Of a stretch of 64,000 nt of DNA, positions 50,531-60,621 are shown piece after piece. The first letter of the stretch is position 1. Every line of letters begins with the position of its first letter. A model generated the notes under the pieces. That model did not search any database. It saw only the letters and a list, made by a program, of their open reading frames with translations, and was not told the DNA's origin. A program made the position numbers and the translations under genes. The DNA comes from Trichosphaerium sp. ATCC 40318. Taxonomy: Eukaryota > Discosea > Flabellinia > Trichosidae. The stretch spans positions 124,001 through 188,000 of the forward strand of contig JALMLS010000354.1 in the NCBI GenBank assembly GCA_038496445.1, given 5' to 3'.

Positions 50531-50797
50531 CATTCTTGGGCTTCCGCCTTCGAATGCCATTTTTGCTAGATCAATGTCATAGCTGGATATCATTACGATA
50601 TTTTCTACGCCTGTAGGTGGGTAGTAGAGGTCTTCTACCTGTGGGTCCCAAGTCAGAGCGTAGGTGTAGTTTGGTCTGGTGTTAACCAGGATGCTTTTAG
50701 GGACTGTGACCGTGACTTTAATCACTAATGGTCTGCCCAGGAGAGAATTGTATTTTTTACGAGCGTACTTTCGCACTGCTCGGAGTAGTCTTGACAT
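50528..50797 (-). CDS. Unrecognised 89-residue protein
   Basis: Seen: one uninterrupted ORF with a basic start (MSRLLRAVRKYARKKYN) and then LGRPLVIKVTVTVPKSILV, TYALTWDPQVEDLYYPP and VENIVMISSYDIDLAKMAF. There is no signal peptide, TM or cysteine pattern. I do not recognise a family. The alternating hydrophobic residues suggest a small beta-rich fold. It stops next to the T/G tract. Its composition looks coding, but it may be one exon of a larger gene. Confidence 0.45.
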   Translation of the reverse strand: MSRLLRAVRKYARKKYNSLLGRPLVIKVTVTVPKSILVNTRPNYTYALTWDPQVEDLYYPPTGVENIVMISSYDIDLAKMAFEGGSPRM

Positions 50798-51349
50798 GTC
50801 AAGCAGAAGTATAGATATTATAGTTGTAGTATTCGTATGCTTCCACTAGATAAAAAAATACATTTTGCTTTTAACCAAGTAATTTCTTGTTGCAAAAAAA
50901 TTGTGGTTTGCTATGGTTTTTGAGAAAACCGCTCCAATGCGTTGTACACGGTAATCAAAGCATATCAAGTCCAATCGGTAGTATATAAACAGATTTCGAT
51001 GCTGGGTTTTAAGATGTGGAGTTATGAAGTAAATCGGGATTGTCTTGTTGAGAAACAAATGTGGAAAAAAGTGAAATTCAAAAAAGGCTTAAATGCAACT
51101 TACAGCGGTTTCTGCGTCATGTGCGGTAAATTCCAGGCGCATTTTGAGGATCAGCTATATTTAAAATAGTACGAATCTGAAGAACCGAGAATTTGCGTAA
51201 TCAACCTTTATTTACTAGTTGTACGTTATTGATGTAAAGTAAGGCGTTTCCGTGTTGTTTTGAGCCAAAAAAAGGTTGATCTTTCTGTTGTAGCTTCCCT
51301 CGAGCTCTTGTCGCTCAAAATATGCCTCGGATTTTATAACGCAAAAGAA
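50798..51349. other. Interval without a convincing gene
   Basis: This stretch holds only a weak plus-strand ORF (50942-51169, about 75 codons with VMCGKFQAHFEDQ). I could not splice it to neighbours or recognise it. The rest is AT-rich with no RNA gene signature I could see. Confidence 0.35.
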
Positions 51350-51619
51350 TTATAGCGTTGGTGACGGTTTGAACAGGTAACAGCCTTTTCGGTTTCGAAA
51401 AAACGTGATCGTACCGTTACCGATTTTCAGTTGATTTTTGCTCTCAAACAAGCTTGTATGTAGTATGAGAGATAGCGTAACCTTTTTGGCCCACTCTTTC
51501 AGTTCAAAATAGTATTCCTTTCTTTTTGTTGACTCTAAACGCATTAACAAGAGCCACAACGTATGCCTCTTAGATTCACGATACTTTAAAGCTCTTTCGG
51601 GCTGGTTCTGCACCAACAA
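51350..51619 (-). CDS. Unrecognised 89-residue protein
   Basis: Seen: an uninterrupted ORF that reads MLVQNQPERALKYRESKR, LWLLLMRLESTKRKEYYFEL, KEWAKKVTLSLILHTSLFES and NGTITFFRNRKGCYLF. It is basic and probably helical then beta, with no signal peptide. I do not recognise it. It diverges from the LAS1 locus, and a short plus-strand ORF beginning at 51648 (MAHQLVVTHKIDSAFRDLHA...) lies in the gap. It may be single-exon or part of a larger gene. Confidence 0.42.
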   Translation of the reverse strand: MLVQNQPERALKYRESKRHTLWLLLMRLESTKRKEYYFELKEWAKKVTLSLILHTSLFESKNQLKIGNGTITFFRNRKGCYLFKPSPTL

Positions 51620-51937
51620 CAGCGATCACTGTTGAAAACTCGTAAGCATGGCTCATCAGCTTGTTGTGACCCATAAAATAGACAGCGCTTTCCGTGATCT
51701 ACATGCTGACTGGTTTACGCCTTTGCGTATTAAAACAGCGAACTTTTACGACTTTCAATGCCAAATACTCCAATCCATCATCTTATTTTCGGGGACGTGA
51801 TTCCTGTAGTGATGTTTAAGGTTTGTCAAGTAGTAAAAACCAGATCCATTGACGTGTAAAGACGAACAAGACTGAGTAAGTGTTTCAATCCAAAGTCTGA
51901 CAACTTTGGTAGAACACGTGACTGACCAAGACATTGT

Positions 51938-53170
51938 TTGGAAGATTTATACTGGCAAATTCAGAAATTATACAAAAAAACAGAAATTTATTTGTTCAGT
52001 GCCAGCGAAATGTATTATAAGTATTCTGATAATGGCTCAGAGAAACCAGGACTTACTTGCTGGGCAAATTGGGACGAATGGCTACAAGTCCGCCAAAAAT
52101 TGTTTCAAGACGATAAAGATGATCGATTATGGGCTAAGAAGAGAGTAAGAAATACGTACAGAGAGAAAAGCTAACAATTAAAGTTAATAACCTGGAAAGG
52201 GCGCGGATCACCAACACCATGCATAGAAATTTCTATTGGTGCGTTAATTGTTCTGTTTTAAGCAATATACACCAAACTTACACCATACAGCTCTAGTCGA
52301 TGTATTGGATCGTGTAAATAACGCCAAAGAATACGAAACAGATAAAACAGCACTTCGCGAAGAGCTTTGCTTGGTTATAATCAGGTAACATTTTTTTTTG
52401 CTTGCAACTTTCTGAAAAGTGATTTTGTAGAATGGTTAATTTGTTGGGATTTGAACGTGTTTCTGGTCATCTGGCACGCGATTTAACTGTTGGTTATCAT
52501 GTGATTGCACGTGACTTTTTGCGTATACCTCCGGCTATTATTCAAGTCAGACACAGAGTACGCCAATCAAGAATAGAGACGTTGAGTGTATTTGTTAACA
52601 AAATTGAAAGGCCACTCATGGCAAATTACCTAGTTTCTTTGAAGCAGTGGCAGTCGCCAAGATGGCATTAGAATACATTAAAGAAACCTACTGGGATTAT
52701 AATGTCAACAAGTACAATTTAGTTGCATCTAATGCAGGTCACGAGGTACAACACAAATAGGACTTTGCCATCTTTTCAACCTCGTAATGCTTATCTTAGA
52801 ATTCCACTTTACCTTCTCATATGGAACAACAAACAAAGAAGCCAGTGTGGACAAAAACAAATCAAGTGGACAAACTTAGTACGCACTAAACCACAATAAC
52901 AACAACTTGCTAACTATCATTAAGGCATCGGCGCAAGATTACCAAGTGATAGAGGCACGTCTCTTGAGCTAGATTGGGAGCTAGACTACACATCAACTGG
53001 TACATAATTTAACGTCCAATATATTCAGAGCTCTAACGCGTTTTAAATCAGATGTGTTGTACGTTAAAGGAGGATGGAGTGATATTATTATTCGTACACC
53101 GAAACGTAGCAACCAAAAAACAGAGCCTACACCAAAACGGCCAAACAGAAAAAGACGCAAAATGAAATAA
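51938..53170 (+). CDS. LAS1: LAS1 pre-rRNA endonuclease (HEPN)
   Basis: Seen: the N-terminal Las1 signature WANWDEWLQVRQKLFQDDKD, then YETDKTALREELCLVIIRMV, NLLGFERVSGHLARDL and IPPAIIQVRHR. Across an intron (from 52558, GTACGCC...TTGAAAG) comes ATHGKLPSFFEAVAVAKMAL, EYIKETYWDYN. The joined VRHRATH is the HEPN R-H-x-x-T-H active site expected in Las1. The C-terminus is basic (KRSNQKTEPTPKRPNRKRRK). Known: Las1 with Grc3 polynucleotide kinase cuts ITS2 in pre-rRNA during 60S assembly. The start is uncertain: 51938 and 52009 are both in frame. The C-terminal exons (52790-53170) are a best-fit splice. Confidence 0.82.
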
Positions 53171-53179
53171 GATGATAGG

Positions 53180-53397
53180 ATGGATGATCATCACAAAATA
53201 TTACAAAAACTGCGTAGTATGTACATTAAAACAGTCCTTATCTTTGAGGTATTTTTTTGATCAAAGTTTGTCGTTATTGTCAATAATGCTGTTTTGGTGT
53301 TTTAGGTGATATTACTACTGTAATAACTCTATATCTGACGCTCAAAAATGATAACATTGGCTACGCAGAGTTCTTCATAATTGTTAAACACAAGTAG
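53180..53397 (+). CDS. Tentative small ORF immediately after LAS1
   Basis: Seen: ATG 53180 starts MDDHHKILQKLRS. Removing a GTATGT...TTTTAG intron continues DITTVITLYLTLKNDNIGYA and EFFIIVKHK to a stop, about 42 residues. An additional Cys-rich stretch (NKECRLKSSNSCFGYDKRKC..., 53470-53600) lies downstream in another frame and could be another exon. I do not recognise either. The start lies only 9 bp after the LAS1 stop. Confidence 0.28.
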
Positions 53398-53894
53398 ATA
53401 CTTGCAAGTAAACCTTTTCGTTGACGGGTGAGCAGGTTTGTCCAGAAGGTGCACTACCGCATTTAAACAATAAAGAATGTCGCTTGAAAAGCTCTAATTC
53501 CTGTTTTGGATATGATAAGCGCAAGTGCTACAAAGGAGAGCGTAAGCAAGCATATTGCGAAAACAGAAATAAAAAGTGTGCACTAGTTTTCGGTTTTTAA
53601 CTATTCCAGCAATTCAAGCGATTGGGACACTAAAACGTCTTGGCCTTTAGCGTTTTAACAGCAAAACGTTGTCGGGTCTCTCTTTCTTCTGACAAAACGA
53701 AGATGTAAAAGAAGTAAAGGTTAAACAAGTTTTAAAGAATGTGCCACGCGTGCTAGTGATCTTTTGTTACAGTTTGTTTACAAATCGAAAGGGATCAGAT
53801 AACTGCAAAAATAAATATTTTAGTAGTTTTTTACGGACTTAGCCAGAAATTCAACCCAAGTTCATTTAGAAACCTCTCTGAAACTCCTCAAAGC

Positions 53895-55007
53895 ATGTCT
53901 AACGTTTACAAACTTGTGCTAGTAGGAATTGGTGCGTTATAGAGCGCCCCCAGCAGATCTTTTGAAGAAGCGTCTACTTACAATTTTAATTTACAGGTGG
54001 TGTGGGTAAATCGTGTCTCACTATTCGTACGTTACAATGATTCTTTATCTTGCTATTTATGCGTTTATGCAGAGTATATCAGCAATAAATTCGTTGATGA
54101 TTATGGTGCGTACTTACTAAGCTTGCAGGCAATATACTAATGTTTAAATAGATCCTGTGCGCATCTTACAGAACAACACAGTTTGTCTTTTAAATGCTTA
54201 CTAAATTATGCAGACCCTTGAGGATTCGTACAGGAAACAAGTGACGATAGACGAAGAAGAGTGTATCCTGGACATTTTTGGTACGTAGCGTTTGAAGCGA
54301 AACAGTTTCGATTGCGCTACTGGGCTCTAATTAACACCAAAACTGCAGATACTGCTGGACAAGAAGATTTTTCGGCAGTTCGTGACCAGTACATGCGCAC
54401 AGGCGATGGGTTTTTGTGCGTTTACTCAATTACCATGCAAGCCAGTTTCGATGAAGCTGTAAGCCTACACGAGCATATTCTACGCGTAAAGGACTCTGAA
54501 GAAGTCCCTTTTGTACTTGTCGGCAACAAATGCGATTTGGAAGAGGACAGAGAGATCCCTACAGATAAAGGCCAAAAATTAGCAGAAGAGGTGAGATATA
54601 GTTTCCCCGAGACTGGTTTTTTTCACAAAAAAAAAAATTCGCCAACACCCGTTGTTTCACGCTACGAAATATTTCGTGCACTCGAGTTTGGAACTACTAC
54701 TTTTGCAAAATTTGATTTCGAATTATGAATTAAAAAATTTTTTAATTCTGTTACCGTTTTTGTCGTTTGTATCTCGCAGATCACGTTTAGTATTCGTTAT
54801 AACTTACTTTTTTTGTGTTAGCTACGTTGCAAGTTCATGGAAGCATCTGCCAAGACACGACACAACGTCGTACAAGCTTTTGAGGCGTTAGTCCGTGAAA
54901 TTAAACGTTTCCGTAAACGTTACACAACAGACACTGAAGTCCAACCAAAAGAAGCCGACAATAAGAAAAAAACCAAGAGAAGGAGACGTCCTTGTGCTTT
55001 ACTCTAG
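53895..55007 (+). CDS. RAS: Ras family small GTPase
   Basis: Seen: [22 protein letters not shown] (P-loop, with Gly at the positions of Ras G12 and G13), [17 protein letters not shown] (effector/switch I), [19 protein letters not shown] (switch II, Gln61 present), VLVGNKCDL (NKxD) and EASAKTR (SAK). A polybasic stretch [10 protein letters not shown] precedes CALL, a CaaX box whose final Leu predicts geranylgeranylation. Known: Ras cycles between GTP and GDP forms to drive MAPK/PI3K-type outputs and is switched off by RasGAPs. Several short introns interrupt it, including one inside the P-loop and one in the effector region. The effector loop is nearly identical to animal H/K/N-Ras. A RasGAP-bearing receptor is encoded at 25883-32926; functional pairing is inference. 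Confidence 0.95.
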
Positions 55008-55220
55008 AACAAGCTAGATGGAGCCTTTGTATTTATACCAACACTTCTATTGTACAATTTTTCTTTGAGTTACTTTTGTTACGTGTGTGTTTTTTTTGAA
55101 GCCATTTTTTTGATGGGAAAAATAGCTTGGCGCGTTTTGTGCGAGTTTTTGTGAGTCTATACGATTCGATTCCAAATAACTGCGCAGAAAGTACCATTTT
55201 ACCAAAACAAGACAATCTTT

Positions 55221-55255
55221 TTATCTTGGGTTCTTATCACCCATCTTCAAGATAA
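55221..55255. repeat. Short inverted repeat between convergent genes
   Basis: TTATCTTG (55221-55228) and CAAGATAA (55248-55255) form an 8-bp perfect stem with a 19-nt loop. It lies in the 315-bp gap between the Ras stop and the convergent Arg/Ser-rich gene. It could be chance in AT-rich DNA, or a transcript-end structure. Confidence 0.35.
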
Positions 55256-55322
55256 GGATGCCCGTGGTTAAAGTAAGATGTATCGAAACTTGAGGCACGA
55301 GGCCGATGTGTTGTCTACACAA

Positions 55323-56258
55323 TTACTTAATTGAGAGTTTTGTTTTTTGAAAGTTCGCAAATGAGGTGTTTTCGTTACGTACTTTGTGATTACGCAGAAC
55401 ATTGATTTTATAGCTAGGCGCTGTTGTGGTTTGTCCGTTGTTTAAAATACTTGATAGTGACATCTTATTGTTTTGGAGTATTTGTTTGGGTGATGGTAGC
55501 TTTGCTGTGTTGCGTTGTTGCTCATTGAGTGTCAATTGTCTCATCGGTGGCAACAAACTTGGGTAGTCGTTTATATCTGTCATTGTTTCTATAGAAAGTA
55601 ATTAAAGCGGAGGAATAGATATACAAATTTAATTGAAAGTCTGCAATAAAACAGAAATTCGTACCATCTTTAGTCTCAATTTGGTTTCGTTGTCGTTGCA
55701 TCATAGATACACCAACGTTTCGTAGGGATATAGAGCGTTTAAACGTCGGATACTGCGATAGTCTTCTTATCGGTATAAAATGTGGCGAAACTTGTCCAGA
55801 CTGCTGTGATTGTCGCATAAGCTTTGGATCAGTACCATCGAACGAGCGTGCTCGCGATCTGAACGCAGGTTTGGTTTTTCCGATCACATTGCGGTGGTTC
55901 GCGTATGGCACAAATTTTACATCTTTTTTTGGCGACCGAGATCGCCGTTCGGGGCTACGCGATGTTATACGTCTACCCCGCGTGTTTTCGTCAACTACGC
56001 TTTTTGATCTACTTCTTCGTTTTCCTAATCGCCACTGTTGAGACAGTGCTCTTATTTTATCGCGCATTGGGTCAACTTTACCAGATCTATTAGTTGTAAA
56101 CATTACAACTAGGCAAAGGGGTTGTTGAAGTGGTTCAATTTACACGCGTACCTCTTCTTTTTAGGCGGTTCTTTAACCTTTACTGCACTTTTTTTTTCAA
56201 GTTTCCATTTATGCGTAAGCTTGTTCATCTCCAGCTGTCGAGGAGAAGGCGCTGCCAT
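55323..56258 (-). CDS. Unrecognised basic Arg/Ser-rich protein
   Basis: Seen: MAAPSPRQLEMNKLTHKWKL-EKKSAVKVKEPPKKKR, then across a GTACGCG...ACTAATAG intron SGKVDPMRDKIRALSQQWRL-GKRRSRSKSVVDEN. RS-type tracts follow (ITSRSPERRSRSPKKD), then FIPIRRLSQYPTFKRSISLR, a further intron, and TDINDYPSLLPPMRQLTLNE to the end. The two L-x3-W-x-L-x-K/R motifs (LTHKWKLEK and LSQQWRLGK) look like an internal duplication of a short helical ligand. Composition suggests a nuclear, phosphorylated protein. I do not recognise a family. It converges with Ras. Confidence 0.6.
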
Positions 56259-57187
56259 TTGTGCAATGAGTACAGTTTTAATAAACTGTAGTCGGTTTTA
56301 GGGTGGCTTTCGGTTTTTTTTTTTTGAAGCTTGTGGCGTTGTTTGCAATAGAGGATATAACCACCCAAACCGCTTGTGTTCGCGTATACTGCGAAGAGTA
56401 ATAACTTCCCAATCAAAAATGGTTCTGTTTTTTTGAAGACAAGGCTGGATCACTTAAGTTCTAAACTCGGTCGTAAAAAGTTTCCGAATCAAGTAAAAAT
56501 GTGCATACGATTGTACAACTATTCGTAAAACACCACAACAAGCGTACTTTTAAATAAGAGACATAATATTGCGTACCTTCTATATTCTTACATTGTATTA
56601 CTCCTCCACGTGTGGACCATGTGAGAACGTAGCAAGAATAAGTTTAATACCTTGACTCGAATACCGCGGTTTGCTTACGCATAAGTTTACCAATTACCCG
56701 AAAACGTCTCAGAATACGGCGTAGTGTTTTGTTTTTGGACAGAATGCATATCATCTCAAATCCTCCAAGCGGCATACGAATAGCGTTTTAAATATTGAGA
56801 CTACACCATGTAGGTGCCTACAGACATACAAAGCGCTACGCCAAAAAAGAACAATGTAAAAGAAAAATTCTAGTATTTGCCTTCCTTTTTTGAACACCAA
56901 TCTGCAACACATGCATTTTCATTGCAGACAAGGGTTTAACATTTTTTTAGAAGATTTGTAGTTTGTAGTTTTGAAATGATTTTGACGTGACCGAAAAAGA
57001 AAAAAACATGAAAACCCGCGAAAAGACATCACCACACAAACTCTTTGCGATGCTACAATTGAAAATAACTAAAGAATCCTCCATTTTTACGGCTTTCTTT
57101 TTTAATTTACATGCAAAACAACATGCCTGATAGTTAGTTACCCTGTGGCGACTCCGTGTTGAACGTTGTAGGAAGGGCTACTTACAA
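56259..57187. other. Gene-poor interval (about 0.9 kb)
   Basis: I see no convincing exon in this stretch on either strand. Short ORFs are present but have low-complexity, AT-driven composition. It would hold the promoters of the divergent Arg/Ser-rich gene (left) and the unresolved gene at 57188 (right). No tRNA-like B box or other RNA gene signature was recognised. Confidence 0.4.
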
Positions 57188-58303
57188 TGGACAGTGTCGA
57201 AAGTTTTTGCGCTAAAGAAGTGGTTTGCATTGAGGACGTGTGCATGACCAGTACGTATACGGGTATATTGTAGTCATCTTTTCGTTTTGATCGTATAAAC
57301 AAATATTACCGAGCTTGACACTTGCTGCTTATTTCCTTCTTTAATTGCTGTCGTTGTCTGCTCGCCACTCAATTTTGTAACGTCTACAGGTTTCAGATGT
57401 TGTGGTTATTTAGAATAAATTATCATGGACCGTGCCTATGATCAACAGTGAAAGCGTCATAAGCATTATTTGGATAGAATACAGCAAGCATTTCATTTAG
57501 GAAAAAAAACAAACACCGTCAGCGAGTATGTATGACACGTGTAGTACGACAAAGCTTGGAGCTAGCGCTTCTACATTTTTAGTACCAAGGCTTGATTATT
57601 GCAAGTACTAGCTCTTGTGCAACTCTAAAAACGAATATATAGGCACTTGATTTGGTTTGCAAACGCTATGTAAATGAACCTACTACATCTGTATGCTTAT
57701 TTCGCTCAGGTGAGTGGTAGAAAAGAAACGAACCTATTTTCATTCTTCTGTTATTTTAGAGAAGACCTTGCTCTGTTTTACAAATTACGTTATGTCAAAT
57801 TTATTGTGTGATCACACTGTAAACTTTTTTTTGGTTACTGTTTTTGGCAATAAATTTTGGTAGCCGTGACTGAAACTAACTCTGGCGAGAAGTTTCAGCT
57901 TAATAGTTGTATCCCACTACTCTACTTCAAGTGTCTAGAAAGAAAATCTACGCCCAGGGTTTTGTTCACAGATGAATACTCCATGCCAGCTATAAGCACT
58001 TTTCAAAATAAAACCCCTCGCTCTATTATTATTGTCCGAGTCAGATTGTATAGCTCACGCGAATGCCAACTATCTACGATAGCTAAGCGGAAAGTTATTT
58101 CGAGTCATGTGTCAATCGACCATCAAACTTGTGAGCGGACTGAGGTGTCCTCATAAAAAATGATGACAATTCTTGCGATGCTCAAATTGAATGGCTTAAC
58201 CGCCAAAACTCCGTTGTAACCTTGTATACGAATACTACAAAGCATATAGCGCTTGTTGAAGCGATTTCGGAAGTATTGAGCGGAGATTTTCCTAGCTCTT
58301 GAA
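57188..58303 (+). CDS. Unresolved gene, product unrecognised
   Basis: Seen: a candidate first exon MDSVESFCAKEVVCIEDVCMT ends at a GTACGT donor. Later open stretches include ALDLVCKRYVNEPTTSVCLF (57640-57710), VTETNSGEKFQLNSCIPLLY-FKCLERKSTPRV (57864-58010) and DDNSCDAQIEWLNRQNSVV-TLYTNTTKHIALVEAISEVL (58160-58300). Composition looks coding, but I could not join all exons in one frame. A shift near 58150 may be an unseen intron or a sequence error. Several Cys residues are present, with no family match that I know. Confidence 0.33.
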
Positions 58304-58459
58304 ATAAGACGTTTTTTAAAATCGGTTAATTGTTAGGCGCCGCAGATGTATCGTGTTGTAACACAGAAGGTACTAGCTCCTCTTTTTGCTGACAATCTGT
58401 TCTGACATTTGTAATAGTCTGCCTCTACTATCCGTTTAAAGCCATATAAGACGCAAAGA

Positions 58460-60438
58460 ATGCGTTTAACCAGTCAAACAAAGAAGACAGATCTAAAAGA
58501 GCTCAAAAGTAACCTGGACAAGGCTGGTATTGAAGTAGAACAGCTTTACACTCCTTGTCTATCGATTGCATCGTATTGGATACGCTCTGGGAATACAGCA
58601 GCTGCCATCGATCCCTTACGCGAAGTAGAGCCCTATAGGTACACCTGAGAGCTTTAAATTGTTCTTCCAACAACGTTTCGCCAAAGGATTATTTGTTCTG
58701 TCTAAGAAACTTAGGGAGCGACTTTCCAAGTCTGATTCTTCGCTCAAGTACATTCTGGAGACGCATTTCCATGGCAAGAGTTTTTTTTTTGTTCGTACTG
58801 ACATTTTGGGTGCTAGCTGATTTCGTTTCTGGTCACCTGGAACTTGCACGTGAGTTTGGAGGCGAAATAGTATTTGGGTGCGGTGGAATTAGTTTTTCCG
58901 AGTTTTTTATGATTTGTGATATTAACATTCCATTTTGACTTGAGTTTAGACCAGGAGCTGAAGGTGAACTATCATTTGACGCTACGTATGTTTTTAGTAC
59001 TTTATTTAATTGGACTATCTTAATATTTTGCAAAGCATTCTCAAGGATGGAGATGTACTACCTATTGGTGTATGTTATTGATCAACCTTGTTCCCTCAAA
59101 TTAACATAACATAGGATGCTACTATCAAAGTATTACACACACCTGGACATACCCTAGAGTCAGTGTCATATTTGTTGCAAAGCTCTGAAGGTGCTTGTTT
59201 TTGTTGGTTTTTGTCAACCATTGTGGACAAACCTTGTTGTGGTTATTGACTGTGATATAGGAAAGGATGTCGCATTATTTACAGGCGATACTTTATTTAT
59301 TGGAGATGTTGGGCGACCTGATCTAGTAGCAGCAAAAGGATACACTAAAGAGGTGATAAAGAAGATGAAAAAGTATTCATGTTAACTTGCTTATCTTAGG
59401 TTCTTGCTTCTAAGCTATACGATAGCTTGAATAATAAGATTAAACCACTGGCTGATGACGTCATAATATTTCCTTCTCATGGGCCAGGAAGTGCATGTGG
59501 AAAAAATTTAGCACGTGTTCACCCAAAAAACCAAGTTTTTCTCTTAACTTTCTACAACAGGGCTCTGAGACATTTTCTTCGTTGGGTATCCAAAAACAGA
59601 CTAATCCATATCTACAAGATATTTCACGTGAAGATTTTGTCAAGATGCTTACAGCAGATTTGCCAAAACCACCAAATTATTTTTCATTTGATGTTAAAGT
59701 CAACAAGCAGGGCTACAAGTCCACAAAAGAGATAATGGATTCTTTAACAAGTATGAATGTATCTCAAATAGAACAAGCCATCAAGGATGGCGCAACAATA
59801 GTAGACACCAGGTACAGTTTCTCGTTTTTTTCCTCATCGAAATATCCGGTCGGAGTTATTGACAATCTCTAAAATAGGGATGACTCAGAGTTCTTAAAAG
59901 GGCATATACCGGGTAGTATCAGCATGCCGTTATCTGGAAGATTTGCAGAGTGGATTGGCAGGATTATTACTTCTTCTGAAAAAGTAGTACTCCTTACACA
60001 TGATGGTAACGAGGAAGAAGCTATAGTAAGGCTTAGCAGAATAGGTTTTGAAAATACTATGCTAGGTACAAACCTTCACCGAATTGTGTAACTGACGACA
60101 CCGTAGGATACCTAAAAGGTGGCATTGAAGCTTGGACTACAGCTGGAAAGGAGTGTTCTGTGATTCCTGTAGTCGATCAGAAGGACATCGCTTTAAAATC
60201 TAAGGATGTTTTGATTGATGTTCGTGCTGAAAAAGAATACAATGAAACACACCTACCAAATGCTTTGAATCTACCTCTTGCTGAGTTGAGACAGAAGATA
60301 AAACAACTAGAATGTGATTCTCAAGCTAGTGTTTATGTTCATTGTAAGAGTGGACTTCGTGCGCTTATTGGCGCTTCTATTATCAAAGCTTCTGGTTTTG
60401 AGAATGTGTACAGTGTTGGTCCTGTTGTATTTGAGTAA
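58460..60438 (+). CDS. Persulfide dioxygenase-rhodanese-rhodanese fusion (CstB-like)
   Basis: Seen: a metallo-beta-lactamase-fold domain (YTPCLSIASYWIRSGNTAAA-IDPLREVEPY, ETHFH-ADFVSGHLELA, KVLHTPGHTLESVSYLL, LFTGDTLFIGDVGRPDL, IIFPSHGPGSACGKNL) with the HxHxDxxxxH-type iron ligands of ETHE1. It is followed by a linker (VKVNKQGYKSTKEIMDSLTS) and two rhodanese domains. The first (59800-60140) lacks an active Cys. The second (DVLIDVRAEKEYNETHLPNA, VHCKSGLRA) keeps it. Known: bacterial CstB (S. aureus) has the same three-part layout and oxidises persulfides to thiosulfate. Mitochondrial ETHE1 in most eukaryotes is single-domain. No clear targeting peptide: MRLTSQTKKTDLKELKSN. A bacterial origin followed by intron gain is plausible. 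It converges with the M49-like gene. Confidence 0.85.
58774..58816 (+). other. Probable GC-AG intron in the persulfide dioxygenase gene
   Basis: Splicing out the 43 nt GCAAGA...GCTAG joins CAT-G to CT-GAT and restores THFHADFVSGH, the iron-binding HxHxD motif. No GT donor nearby gives this join. Confidence 0.7.
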
Positions 60439-60621
60439 TCATCAATAAAAAAAAGTGGCTATGAATCACGTGACATTTGTTAGCGAAACTTGAAAACGTT
60501 GTTTCACTACTAAGCTCAACTTTGAGAGGGTAATCAATCCCCTTACTCTCTGGACTTGGAGGTGTATTAAAGGTAATTTATTGTTGTATGTAATAGCAAC
60601 TAAATTATGGAACGGTAATTT

